From Meandrina meandrites (lineage: Eukaryota; Cnidaria; Anthozoa; Scleractinia; Meandrinidae): a DNA stretch of 64,000 nucleotides. Below the pieces are notes generated by a model. It searched no databases and was not told the DNA's origin. It worked only from the letters and a program-made list of their open reading frames with translations. Numbering within the stretch: position 1 is the stretch's first letter; every line of letters begins with the position of its first letter. Position numbers and translations under genes: made by a program. Below, piece after piece: positions 13,701-28,700 of this stretch. The DNA lies in the NCBI GenBank assembly GCA_963693305.1, contig OY855904.1, positions 18,278,496-18,342,495 of the forward strand, given 5' to 3'.

Positions 13701-16700
13701 AGATTGTAAATTGCTCTGCAGCAATCAGTGTTTCACAAGCAGTTGACAACTTGACATACTTGGATCGGCGCCACGAATTACTTCAGACATTTAATGGCAA
13801 AAACGTTGGGATAACACAATCGATGGCAGAGAACATTGCTGGATGTGGGCTATCGTATTCCAATCTCAGAGACTTGTACATGAAGTCGAGCACAAAGGGA
13901 TTGCTGGCAATCCTGAGTATGCCTCCCACTCAGTGTACATCGAAGGGGCCTCGTGTAACCAGAACAAAGCGGATTCTTGCTGCCATCGTAAATCATTTTC
14001 GGAAAACAATTACGCCTTGCGAAGAATAACCGCTTCAGTTGTACATACTGATAACTCGTGGATTTGTTTCATGAATAAATGGTAGTTTAACCGTGATTTT
14101 AAGCAGTCCAAGCGTTCTTGATTGTCTTCGTTTTCTGAAAATATCACATGTTAAAATTTGGTTCTTTTTCTCTACGCAAACCTTCGTAAACTGACTCATT
14201 TCCGATTCGCCATGTTGATCATACCATAGTGAGAGACAGGAAATCAATCCTTTTCACAGCCTTTGCAAAACCGGTTCAGTCGGAGGAAAGATCTCATTAT
14301 ATTTCCAAGCCTTTCCAACCCGAAACCAAACAGAAACACGCATCGAAAACTCATCGAAGACGCGCGTGGAATCGCGGGCTTTACTTTTGATCAGCGGGCT
14401 TTCACGCGTGCGCAAGGTGCGATCTTGCAAACTCGACATTTTAATTTGCGCGTGATACACGCGCGAACGTTTAGCTACCCACGAAGCTATTATCTCCAAA
14501 ACTGGCCCGGTGACCCTAAATTTTTAATGCAAAAAATTATTTTACAGTAAAAGCAGAATGCATGTGCAAAATTAAAAAAAAATCTGCGGAGAAAAATTCT
14601 TTCGCTTCGTCAATTTCCATTTATTATAATTTAAGCGAAATCTGCTCCGCAGAATTTTTTAAAATTTTGGCTAGTTCGTCTTCTGTATAAAATAAATAAA
14701 TTTTTGAAATAAAAATATAGGGTCACCAGCTTTGTTTTTAAGATAAAAGCGAATGATGCTAAAAAATGGGTCGAGTATGTTGCTATGTAACATGACAGTG
14801 CCACCTTAAATTATGACTCAAATATAGTAAAAGGCACAGTAGAGAGTTACTTTAAAATATTAACAAAGCCAATCAAGACAATCCTGTTCCAAGCATAAAA
14901 AAATTGGCACGCTTGTTTCATGTGTCTCAAAAAATGAAAAACTGTTGTGAGCCACCTTAATAGGATTAACAAATGTTGTTTTAGTTTCCAATTCTGTCTG
15001 AATTGTCTTTTTCCAAAATTAAATAATATAATTCGGCTCCATGTATATGATGCACTATTTAGAAGGTATTGGTCAGTATATCTCGTAAAACACATCAAAA
15101 AAAAAGCTACAGCTTTGAAACAAATGGGTTTAAAACGTAAAAAATCCATGTTTACTCTTCTCTGTATACATGTATATGAGGCTGATGAGGTATACCAGCT
15201 TGTTGTGAAGCTTTCAGTGTAGTGGTTAGTTTCAGTTCTGTTGCATACCATGTACGTATCAGCAGAAAAGGTTTTAAAAGTAATAGGAGTGGTCCATCAA
15301 TTCACAAATAGCAGTGAGGTGCTTCAAAACGTAGATCTTTCCAATATAATTTTGTAAATATATTGACTAAGTTATGACATCACAAGATATTGGCTCTCTT
15401 AGGGGTTATAAGGGTTAAATAAAAAAATCGACGTTGTTTACGAGGGTTGCACGTAACAAACTTGCAGCTGACAAACCGGATCCTATTACCATTTTTAATT
15501 GACCTTGAAGAGTTAAGCTAGATTGCTGAGGGACTGCTGAGCACAAGGCTAATTCGTATATTTATCTACAGAAATCAGTACAGCTTGATAGAGCGGAGAA
15601 ATCTCTCCGTCAAACAGAAGAAGAACTGGCTAACTTGCGGCAGACGCATACTTTATATAAAAACAAGGTACATTGTGTTGCAGATGAATTTGAAAGTTAT
15701 GGAATCGAGCCAACACTGTTGGATAAAGAAAAGTTAATCGTGATTATTTTTTGGTTTTTCAAATTGCAGGCTTCAATGGAACTTGAACAGAAGGAAGGTG
15801 AGGCCGATGAGTTGAAAGAACGACTGGGTGATCTTCAACGAAGGTACGTCAGAACGAAGGTACAGAACAGACCAACATATCGTTTCTGCTGACACAAAAG
15901 AAATCTTCAGCGTTTAATGAAATAAACTATTAGTTGTGTGCATTTGCCTTGTTTTTCCATCTGATCATTGTATTCTCATGATATTAGCGGAATTGAGGAA
16001 AGCGCCATTAAACGCCTAAGGGATTTTGTTCCACGTGAGATACTTCTCACCGTTTACAATTCATTAATTCAGCCTCATTTCGATTATTGTAGTGTAGTGT
16101 GGGGATGCTGTTCAAAGGGACTCTCAGAAACTACAAAAGCTACAGAACCGTGCTGCGCGTATCATAACCTTCTCTAATTATGATAGAAATACTGATGAAC
16201 TCTTACATAGTTTAAATTGGCACAAAATTGAGCATCAAAGAGCCGTGAGTAAATCGATTATGATGTATAATGCTGTGAACAACCAGATTCCGAATTATTG
16301 AGTTCTCGGTTTTTCTCGCGTAATGAAGCCTTGACTTACAATCTCAGGAATACTGAAGGAAAGCTATCCATACCACAGCCGCGCACTAATTATTGTAAAC
16401 GAAGTTTTAGCTACAGCGGGGCTGTGTTATGGAATAGCTTACCGAATGAAATAAAACTATCCAGAACACTTAACGAATTTAAGAACAAATTGAAAAATCA
16501 CACTTTCGGATCTTCTTGCATTTCAATTTTGAATACACGGCATCCTTGTAAAGCAGGTTTTGTTTGTTTGTTCTTATTAGTAGTTAGCCTCTCTTAGTGT
16601 AGTTAATGTTTTTATCCTTTGTTTTTTATTCTGTACCTGAATGGATTTTACCGTGTTTAAATAAAGTTACCTTACCTTACCTTAAGCCTACATCCATTTC

Positions 16701-19700
16701 AAAACCCTGTATCCGCAGATTGTTTTTGCACATAGAGAATGAAAAATACTTCGAGTATCCTCATTGTGTCAAAATATTTAGACCACAAATGACAAAACTA
16801 AGATGGAAAAAGTTGTATTTCGGTAGGAAACGCCTGACACCTTCACTCAACAATGGATTGAATCCAGTAGAGATCTTTGCCTTTTCTCATAAGTTTACTT
16901 TTCGTTTCACTTTGTTATTAACATAATATTTAAAACCTTCCTTGTATGCATATTTCTAGTCTTTTGATGGTGTAGTTCATACCAAAATATAACTTTTTGC
17001 AACCTAGTTTTGTCATTTGTCGCCTAAATATTTTGATAGAATGAACACACTCGGAACTTATTTTTCATTCCCTATGTACTAAATCCATTTGGTGCCGACG
17101 TATCCTCGGAAGTCGTTGACACTCTGAATTTAAGTTTCAAGACCTAATTTTCATTTGTCTTAGACTTGAGGACAGCAAACTATCTGGTAATGATCAAGTT
17201 AAAGCCATGGAGAAAGAGGTATGTGTTGAAATTCACTGTTATTGTTATTTCATGTAGCAGGAGTGCAAATGACTGTCGACCAAAATTTGGCCATGTCCGG
17301 CAAAATCGCAACTATATTCGGACATCATGCGGTGCCCGACCAATTTTTTTTGAAACCTTTGCGGGGGAATTTACACGTCTACAAATGTACTGTGGGCGAG
17401 ATCGTTATTTGATTAGAGGCTGCTTCTGTTGAACTTACTTTCATGTTGCGACAATTTTGAATCAAAAATAAAATTCAGTGCAATTCTATGTCTGACCAAA
17501 GTTTGTTTCGTTCGACCAAAATGGCGACTTAGTCTCCTTTTAGCAAACAATAATAATTTGCAGCTTTTTGTAGTATCTCTTGGATACACGCCTACCTCAG
17601 TTAATTTCTTCCCCCTGAACGGTGACGACTGAAGCCGACAAAAAGCGAACTATTCATGAGAATATGCTTCTATCGTAAAGTTCTTTGTAGTTGTCCCATT
17701 CTTGTGACGTAGCGAATTATAATTAGAGATTTACAGCTTTGAATAGCTCACTTTCTGGTAAACATTATACACTCGGAAGGTTTTCCGAAGCGGCAAGACC
17801 TGAAAGATTGTGGCCAATCTTTCCGCCAATGTAGAATTTCGGAAGATGATTCGCGTGGAAGATTAACTTTGTGTACTCTGTTGTACCATAAAAGAAGCCG
17901 ATGCAAAAAAACTGCCTGCCATAAAAAGATAACACGTTTCCACAGGTCAGGAAATGGTCAGGGGAAAAAAAAATTAAATTCTTCAAGGTCAGGGAAAAGT
18001 CAGGAAATTTTATTGTGAGTCAGTAAAAATTGACAAACAGTATTTGAATAATTGAAATTATAACACTGTGATGCACCAGACGCCAGCCTCGTGATGAACT
18101 CAGAGTTACGAAATTTTGAAAACCGATGTCTGGCAATCATAAACGACGGGTTTCTTCCAAATGCTTTAAAACGGTGTTTTAGGCTATCTGGAGTGTTTTA
18201 TAAACCCTGTAGATCAATTTTAGGCTGTGTTATAAAATTGATATGGAACTTAGGACTTTTTTTTATCAATTTTCCGAATCAGACAGATGTTGTTGCCTTT
18301 CCGAATTTCGTAAATGACGTTTTCCTGCACCCAAACCGACATTTCCACCTCTCAAAAAACTAAACGCATGATACATGCTATAAAATTGTTATTTGTTCGA
18401 TCGTTCTAGGGGAACATAGGACTTTTGTTTCCATTCCCCAAATGTGACAGCTGTTGTTGCCTTTCCGAAAATCGTAACTGACGTTTTCCTGCACCCGAGA
18501 GAGATTTACAGCTTTGAATAGCGCACCTTCTGGTCAACATTATCGACGCGGAAGGTTTTCCTAAGCGGCAAAACCTGAAAGATTGTGACCAAGTTCTCTC
18601 CGCCATTGTAGAATGTACCATGAAAGAAACAAATTTAAAAACTCCCAGCCATAAGAAAGATAGCATGTTTCCAAACAGGGGAAAGCAACGAGACATGACG
18701 ACAGGGCTGCCACAGGTTGGGAAATGGCCAGGGAAAAAAATTAAGACGGAATCCACCAGGACGTCGAGTAATATTTATTTAAGTTGGACAAAAATCGAGA
18801 ACCAGAATAATTTAAATCCTATTGCGTTATTTTCTACCCTAAATAAAAGGTAAAGATGTAAGTAATAATCCCTGATAACACCGACAACAACTTCTTATCA
18901 GAAATGAATTTCAAAGTTCGCAAGGTATAGGCAAATTCTCACGTGCAGCCATTTTGTAAAATCGTCTTTAAGCGATTCAGTGGAATTCAGTGGGAAGTTC
19001 GAAATTTGTTTTCGGTGTTTGGTGTTGTTAGAAAAGATTTCTTTTGATAAGATATTTGAAGCAGCAACACAAAAGTTTGCAATAAGGTGTAAATAATTTT
19101 GGTACAACAATTTCTTATCAGAGCCTGAGAAAATGAAATTTAAAGTTCACAAGCTATAGGCAAAAGCTCACGTCTTTTAAGCGAATTAGTGGAATTCAGC
19201 GGAACTTCGAAATCGGTTTTCGATGTTTGGTGTTGTTAGAAAAGATTTCTTTTGATAAGATATTTGAAGCAGTAACACAGAAGCTTGCAATAAGGTGTAA
19301 ATAATTTTGGTACATAATTTTGTCCAATAACTACTCGAAGTCCTGGCGGATTCCGTCTTAAATCCTTCAAGGTCAGGGAATAGTCAGGAAATTTTATTGT
19401 GAGTCAGTAAAAATTGACATATTTGAAGAAAAGTCAGGGGAAATTGAAATTATAACACCGTGATGCACCAGACGCCAGTCTCGTGATGAACTCAGAGTTA
19501 CGAAATTTTGAAAACTAATGTTTGTGGCAACCATGAACGACGGTTTTCTCCCAAATGCTTCGAAACGGTGTTTTAGGCTATCTGGAGTGTTTTATAAACC
19601 CTGTAGATCAATTTTAGGCTGTGTTATAAAATTGATATGGAACTTAGGACTTTTTTTTATCAATTTTCCGAATCAGACAGATGTTGTTGCCTTTCCGAAT

Positions 19701-22700
19701 TTCGTAAATGACGTTTTCCTGCACCCAAACCGACATTTCCACCTCTCAAAAAACTAAACGCATGATATATTTCGCATATCACGAAAGTTAGAGGTAACAT
19801 TTTACTAAAGAAATTCTGAGATTACAGGCCTTCCGAACAGATATTCACCAAAACGATTGATTCCGTTGGGTGCTGCTGTCTTAAGAGCTTGAAACATCAC
19901 CGTAAGTGGTGAACTGCCGGAAAAACGACAATCCTGATCAAATTCCTTCATCTCCTATTATCACTGATAAGCTGTAGAGGAACCGATATTCACAGTTCAA
20001 AGAATTAAGATAACACCCCCTCAAGATATTTTTTTGCTAATGAATTTTTACCAATGAGCGAGGGTCCTGCGTGATCTTAACTGATAATTGAGATGAATTG
20101 ATTTTACTGTGAACTTTTCATTTGCAGAGAGAGCAACTCGAGAATCGTCTCCGCGAATCTCGCGATCAACTTAACGAGCTGAGGACAAATTCAAACGATC
20201 GAATCAATACGCTGGGATCTCTGGTGAGAAACATACATTGATGTTGGATATTAATGGGGTAGAGAAGAAATACTCTATTTTGATTGTACCAATCTCCCTG
20301 CTATACTCTGTACATTTCTAGTAGCTAAATACGTACCCTGGTACCGGTGGTTTTCGTCCTTCTTTCTTCTACTGAAGCGAAAAGTCCGTCGCGGTGGTCA
20401 AAGCGAACTGGAGAAGTAACCTTTGGGTGGGGCTGAATCTCACTTCATGGTTACACTAACTGTCAAACGACAATAGCAATCAGGTTATCATGTGGGGCAA
20501 GAGCCCCCAATGGACAGCTATACTACAAAGTATATATTTTTTAATAAAAAAAATCGACCGTTATTTTTGTTACGTGGGTGACCCAAGGGAAATTATCATT
20601 AGAAATTAGATTAGATCTTCCTATTGCAATACCGTCTGACAGTAATTTTGCTGTAAATAGTATTCTGCTCATGCGTAGTTGTGTCCAGTTCTGTGAGAAA
20701 TGACAGCTCGTTTTCCAGAGTTGTCGTTAAGGGGTTGGTAAGCGATTAAAACTTTCTGCCACATTAAAACCAAACTCAGTGTTCGATTGATAAGACAATT
20801 ATTGAATTCTGTTGTCGCACAGTATCGTGATTTGTCAGTGTATCGCAGATAAGTTATTTGCCTTAGCCTTTGGCTTCGACAAATAATTGTTCTTTTCGCC
20901 ACTGACAAATAACGATGTTTCGATCAACCTCATCCAATAATTTTTAACTGTTCGCACGGATATTTTTTCCACTTGGGTGGAAAGGAAAATAGGTTGATTT
21001 GACCCAATGACGCACACAAACAACTACCGCCCAATATCTGTTTTACCTGTCCTTTCAAAATTTATTGAAAAACGCGTAGCCAGCTCTCTTTTCAATTTCC
21101 TTCGTAACAACAGCTTGTTATTGGGGACGGATCACATTTGACTTTACATGGACAACGACGAGGTGACCAGTCTAGTGATTACCGATTTCCGCGAAGTTTT
21201 TGCTGTGATTGATCACAAAATCCTCCTTAAAAACTAGAATTTAAACAGAAAAACTGTTCATAGGTTGCGAGGCACTTATAAGCAGTCTAGTTAAAATCAA
21301 AAAAGGTAAATGAAAAGCGCCAAAATATTTAAGTTTAGGTCACTTAAATTTTTGCCACTTTTCATTAACTTTTTTCGATTTTAACTACTAAAAAACTAGT
21401 CTATTTACTGTGCAAGCGCTTCTGCTGTTGCCTGGTTTAAGATCTATCTGTTGGAGGGAAGGCAGTTCATTACTTCAGGGAAAACCACTTCTGAAAAGCT
21501 CTCCATAAAGCAAGGTGTGCTCCAAGGGTCAATCCTGGGACCGGTGATTTTCCTTTTGTTCGTCAAAGCCTATCCACGTTTACAAATCAACCATAGACAT
21601 TTATGCAGGTGATACCACCTTGTCTTCAAACTGGAAGTCCATTCCATCAGTCACCGAATCACAATTATCACAGGAGCTGAGAAGGTAGAAACAAAATGCA
21701 TACAAGTACAAGTACAGTATGTGAATCGTGCAATAAAGAGGCACTTCAAGGGTTCTCCGTACACAGAAACGATGATTTGATTTTGGACGCACACCGTACT
21801 ACTTTAGAACAGAAACAATGTTTAATGACCTTAGCTGGATTCCCTTTCACAGTGAAACGTGTATAAATCCATGTGCTCTGGCCTATAAAAGGATCAATGT
21901 AATTTTATCCGACTACATGAACGCATCTCTAAGAACAAACTCTGAAACACATTATATTGTAATTTAAATATATTGTGCCCCATTTACAGAAACGCTTCGA
22001 AATCCGCCAAGAAGTCCTTGAAATCCATTTCAGAAGACAGGGAGATCGTTTGCTGTACGGGACATGCCATTAGAAAAGTCACGGTGGTGGGGGATTTTCA
22101 GCTTGCATGAATGTTTTTTTGGCCAATTGTGCAGATTTTTTTTTTGAAGTCTTCATTTTGCTTTACATTTCTATGTATTGTTATTTTATACCATGTTATA
22201 CTGATTACTTTCTTCGCCCTATACGCTTGTTAACAACGATTCATGTCTAAAGTTGTACAAATGTTGGTTTCGAGAAGCTTCTACAAAATGCCCAGTAGGC
22301 AAGACTTGATCGGAAATGCTGCTTTCCGCATTCTCCACGACATATTTCGTCAAAAAATGATTTTGATCAAGTGTAAAATGACAGGTATTTTTATTGCTTA
22401 CATTGATATTTCCGAGGCTTAGTTAACTTGATACATACATCCTGACCTAACATTTTAGCGGTTTTTTTTAATAACCCCCACCCTGCCTCGTACGCAGCTG
22501 TCGATGTGCATTCTTTTTGCTGGACACTTTTTCCTCTTCATTTTACACGTAAGGTGTGCCTGTTTTGAATTTTTGAAACGCCAGGAGCGATATTTTTATG
22601 AGCACTTTCAAGATTGTATATATATAAATGAAGCTACACAATGCCGATCTTTCCGATAATTTTATTTACTCGCATTGGAATCATTTTTTTAAATAGCTAG

Positions 22701-25700
22701 AAATGTTTTTTTTTTATTTCTTTTTGTATTATTAGAGGGCCACCAGTTCACCAGTAGTTGCTGTTATTTGCTACCGTCTCAAAATAAAGTCTCTATCTTA
22801 TCTTATCTAGTTTGGCACGCTCTCACAAGGCTCCTTCCGGTTTTATCTAAGATGTAAAAGTTGCTTCAGCACTCATCGCACGGAATACAATGTTATAATA
22901 TGCTTTATAACAGAAATGAGCCAAACGAAAACTAACCTTACAAGCAAATCGTCGTGAATACAAATGTATACTTTACAATGGAAAAGCCTGACCGATTTTA
23001 GCGGGGAAAAAAATCAAAATTATGACATCGCATAAAAAATAGGCATCGCGTAGATATTTGTTGTATTCCCGCAGTAACAAATGTTTTTAAACACTGGGGA
23101 AAATATTATAATTGGTTTTGTCATACGACCTGACGATGCGTATCTTCGAGCAAGGCCTTCTGAGCGCCAGAAAAAAAAATCCGATTTCTAGAAAGCACTG
23201 CTCAACATTTACTTTTCAGCATACGTGAGTATGAAACCAAAAGCAAAGTCTTTCTGCCAAGGCTTTGATGAACATTTTTTTTCACACAACAAGAAGCTTC
23301 AGACGAGAGAAAACGCTAGGTAAAAGCCCAGGGATTAAAAGTGCGTGGGAACCCCGGATGAGAACCTGAATTTCTTTTAGCCAAACCGATCTCAACTCAG
23401 GCATTCTCGTCCCCATAGCCCTTTCCGCTTCTCTTAGCCGGCAGGACCTTGGCGCTAGAAATGAAGCTAAGGGCTCTGGGTACATAGGATTTTTGAATTA
23501 ATTAATTTTTTTATTGGCTGTTTGAAAACAAAGAAACCTTGAACGGAAGTCAAAGTGTTCGCGCGGATTGCTGGCGGGAAATATGAACAGCCGTGGGAGA
23601 AGATTTTCAAAAACAAAGTGTTTAACATTCCAATAATCTGTCGCTGTTGTAACAAAACGGTTTTAGTTAGAAACGACCCGATTGATATCTTCTGCGAGGA
23701 AAGCTGATCCTGAATTGATAAAAGTGCTAGAGTTTTTAACCGGGAAAGACTTTGAGGTTGACGATGGTCTACCAAAGAAACTGTGTCAACCGTGCTTCAG
23801 AAAGGTGAAGAATATCTTAGAATTCCGTTCTTTGTCTCTGGCGTCGCGTTCTTTACAGAAACTGTCGATTAAAGGATCTCGTTTGTAAAGAGTCCGTGCT
23901 TTGCGACAGCTTGGAGAATCACCTTCGAGTTAGCAGGCGAAAAAGAGTAGGCTAAGCTTGATATCGTTAATATCAACTAAGAGATTAAGCGGTTCTATTC
24001 TTCGCTTTTGTTGTTATTCTTTGGCGCTCGAGTATTTTTCGTTCGCTGGAAAAGCAGACGTCGTACTTAGTCTCCAATGACTCACTAATCCGAACCGGTT
24101 CTAGTTCATCGCTTTTGTTGTTATTCTTTGGCGCTCGAGTATTTTGATTTCGAGCTCAAAAGCTGGTTGTTTATTGGAGGAGGAAAACTAATGAAAAGTA
24201 AGTCGGCTTTCCTCTCCGATGCCTCGATTACTTATGCGCAATATATGCGCAAGCGTTATGCACTTGTCAGCGGATTAAAACGTATATCAGGAAAGGAAGG
24301 AGTGTTAGACGGAGTGAACAAACAACTCGGAAATGGCTTTGCCATTTTCCGAGTTAAAAATGGTGCATGAAAATTTCAGAGAAAAGTTCACAGTTAAGGT
24401 GGCTCGACTGGATTTTTTAGGGGCAACACCGCTCAAGTTTGAGAACTAACCAGACTGTCATTAACAATGCCATCGAAAAATGATCACCACAGCTGAATTA
24501 GGTAAAGATGAAAATTTGTTATGACCAGTGTTATTTTGACATCGGAGTTGTCATAGCAACGTAATGACGTCATCACGTTTATCAATTTCGTTCGTATTGC
24601 TCGGCACCAGGAGATTTTTTCGGAAATCGCTCAAGGGAGCATGTACCTCCTACACCTGCCTCAGTGTTGGCAAAGTTTGAACAAATTCTGTAAGAGCGTT
24701 ATCGAAATTTTTGGGGATGAAGTTTCGAGGGTTATAAATACAGTAAAAAACATACTATTGAGATAATAGGGTAATATCTGAAGAACACGACGCGCTTTGG
24801 GAATGCAGTTTCATCTCATAGTAGTTTGATGCCATTTAAAATTGTGTATACAAAATTATGGGGATCGCCACGACCGATTGCGAAAAAAACGGATTTGATG
24901 AGCGTGCATTCAGGTGGTCTGCACCTACAAATGTGATAATTATTTGGAAACCGCTCGATAATTTTTTTTTAAAACTTGTCAATCTCGAGGTTTGTCATCA
25001 GTTTATATGACCTGCAAGTTTCAAGGTCATTGAAAATATTTAAGACAATAAAATCGGGGCTCCAATGTACTACTTTTCTCTCGCAGATTTTGTGTTTACA
25101 AGTGAGTGTCCTCATTATTCACGTGTATTGTTTTTTACTTTCATGTCCACGTGCACAACTCAGCATCTTTCATATTTGAAAAATGCAAAATGGCGTCCAC
25201 TGCCAGAGCTAGCTAGGTTACCGTCACATATCAGTGGTGAAGACTAGTATGAAGTGCGACGGTAAAAAGAAAACAAGGACAAGCTAAAACAAGTTTAATA
25301 TGGGAAATTTCAAAGAGCTGGTTACAGAATCATGTGTGTTAGATCTCTGAAACTGGAATAGATAAATGAGAACTAATGTTAAACTGAAGAATAAGCCGGC
25401 CATACCAGACGGGTAAATGCTGAAACGATCTTTACACGTTTGACAGGTCAGCACCTTAAATGAAAGACTTGAAAGAAAAGAAACAGAGCTCACGGAATGT
25501 AAAAGAAAATACGACCAGGACTATGAAAGCTGGAGGAGTAAGGTATGTTCTTACCAGTATTTCGTGGTTGTTTTTCAGCAAAGATCACTTTTATGTGTTC
25601 AAGTGTTTTCGGCTTCTTCAGTATACCTGACTGTTTTTCTTTTTTTATCTTAGAACTTTCAGCTTGAACAGGAGTTGGCCAGAATACAGCAAGAAACCAA

Positions 25701-28700
25701 ATCAGGAAAGCGGTCTTCAGAGGAACAGACAGCGAACTTAGAAGGACAGGTATTCTGTGCCCCTTGCTTATTTAGAGTTTATGCTATCTACATCAGACAG
25801 TACCCGACACTTTTTAACGTTTTTTTCATCATCCGTGTTCTCATTAACTTACAAAACGTCAGTCAAGCCAAGCTTAATAAACTAAATATGCCATGCCGAA
25901 ACGGTGTCTCGTTTTTTTTCTAATTTTTTAAACTGTGTACTTTTGTTTTGTATATGCGGGCTGCCGTTTAGGCACAACTCTAAACTTATTCCTTGTATAA
26001 ATTGTTTTGTTAAAATAATGCCAAATGTAACATGTGTAAATTCATAAACGCAGAAGGTGTTTTCCTCATCAGGTGATGCGGTTGGAAGCTGCCAGGGAAA
26101 GAGAAAAAACAGAAATGCAAACTAAACTGGTGAGCGTGCGCACTGACTTATTTCATTATCAGAAACAAAATTCTCGTCCCCAGAGGCGGCGATCCTTCTG
26201 CTCTGTGCCAGGGATCGAGACCTCTGGCAGCCTCCAACACACGAAGTTCGCGATTCTGATTGGCTGAAAAATTCAGAGCGAGTACTCTGAGCATGCTCAG
26301 AAACTTGGAGCGGCCAGAGGTCTCGATCCCTGGCGCAGACCAGAAGGATCGTTGGCTCTGGGGACGAGAATGCAGAAATAAAATTCGAGCAAATTAACGC
26401 GGCTCCTGCTTTTACGTCTGCAAATAACACCCAATCAAATCTATTGACTTAGCAGGACGCTCATGTTGCATTGTTTATAATGCTGTGGCTCGAAGTTTAG
26501 GTTTGTGCCTGAAAAGCAAGAGTGTGGATCATTTTAAAATCTTTGAATTTTAAAAAATGAAAGCTCTTGAGCAGAACAATATTACTCTGAGTTGCAAATT
26601 CGGCGTTCTTGGGAGTAAAATTCCTTTCTTTCAATTTCTTTTTTTCTTTTTTTTTTTGCGAAATGCATGGCATAACACTCAATGCAAGTTATTTAACCTC
26701 CACACACTCGCATATTTCTTGGTTTTTCTTTTGAATTTTTGGCGCTTTTTTCCATAAATGGCAAATGAACTTAAGAAGTGACACCTTTGTTAAAAAAAGC
26801 TTTAAAAATTGCCTTGGTTTTTGTGAAATCACACTGAGCATTTTCTACATTGTTGATTTTTGATAGGATCAACTGAAAATGATCGAGAACGAGTATTCGA
26901 GACAAGAAGACTCCTATAAACAACAAATAGCTGACCTTGAAGAAGAAAAAGAGCAACTACAGGTCGGTATACGAGGCTGCTTCACTACTGAAAACTGCCT
27001 GACAATCGGGAACCCTTAGTGAATGAATACAGTGAACTCTCTTAGGCATACACCTTCGGTACCAACTCAAGCTGTCTGCCTTTGAGGGTGTCCACCTCAG
27101 ATAGAGACTTTGGGAGGTGTCCTCGTTACAGTGGTGTCCTCTGTGAGACAGTTGACTGTTCTGATAACAACAAGCCATTTTCACGGTAATGTGACAACAT
27201 TTGAATGTATTTAAGCAACTGCCAGGTATCGTGAATGGTTTTCAGGCAATGAGACAGTGTGTACTTGACTAATGTATCAGCTGATCGATGTAAAGTTTCC
27301 ACGTGATAAATGCGATCATGCACGTGGAAGCGGGAGCGCTGCAAGCGTTCCAGAGGTCAAAGTTGATCCGAAATTTCGATTGTGAATCAAAGGACCATTC
27401 TTAAAGCTCTTTTATGTTTTCGATGGAGCTCAAAATTGCACTATTAAAAATAGATTGTTATCTTTTACAGAACGAGCTAATGTCAAAAGCAGAGGAAAAT
27501 AGACACGTCTCACTGTGCTTAGAGGACGCCATGAAAGAGACAAATGAGCTCAAAAGCCAGGTTAGTTGATCACGCAAGATGGAAATTATTTTTATTTTTG
27601 TCTAATTTTGCTCAGAAGTATATCGCCCATTTGTTTTAAAAATTATTCTTCATTAGGAAATAAGGGTTTATAGTGAACAGATAGTGTTATATTTAGGGTT
27701 TGATCACTAAAATTAGTAACCACGTATCCGCTTAACCTTAACTGTTTTCCTAAAAATATCCTTTCAGAAACTTAAAATAATTGCAATTTAAATGAAATCG
27801 TTATGACGTCGGCGTAAATTACCTAACCTGAAAAGGTTAAAAACTGGTTTGACGTCTTTTCATTTATGAAATCTCTGAAAGCTCTTGTACATAAAACTTT
27901 AACTTTTGTTATGTGCATGGTAACATTTAAATCAATCCGGCTATAATCTTAAACCTAAGTCTATCTTTACTTGTAAATTTTTATCTTGAACAAGTATTAC
28001 TTAACTTGAATACGTGATGTGAGTATTTTTCACTAACCCAAGAACTTGTATATTAATTTAAAATACTTCCAGATCGCTAAATTCGAGGAGACGTTAAAGG
28101 AGAAAAATGACCTTTTAACTTGCTTTAAAGAGAGTAAGGTGAGAGTAGAGAATGACGAGTTGTAAACGAAACTTAAGAATTTTCGAGCAAAATGTGACCC
28201 AACCAGGGACCATTCTGGAAGTGAATGGATGCTGAATGTCATTACAAAGTAAGCCTGGGAAAGCAGACATTTCTCGCACTCAATCTCTCTCGCGCGGCGA
28301 TCGAAACGTCCTTGCGTTTCACTGATAGTCTGTTGTAAACAAATTCCTCCTCCTCCTTCCAGGCAGCATGGAGTCGAAAACCAACAGAGTCATTAAATTG
28401 AAATAACATAAATGCTTCCCTCTTTTTAAACCTTGAAGAAAACTAATAGTATTTTTTTTATGAAATACGTGTGCGTGGTATGTTACAATTTTTGTTTTCA
28501 CTCAATTTTAGCTTGATTCACCTTCTCATTTTACAAGTAACCTCAGCCCTGAAGTAGTTGAAAACCTCAAAGAGGAGCTCAATAGCACTAAGGTACAATC
28601 GCACCTCTTGTCAAATACACTGCATTTTGTGAACAGTATTTAGCTATAACACTTCCTTTAATGTAAGTCTTTTTGAAGTAACAAAACTTTGTATAATCGA

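Noticed and set aside
18091..18363. Apparent protein repeated at 19,518-19,757
   Set aside because: The two frames are the same non-coding tandem repeat; start positions differ and no domain is present.
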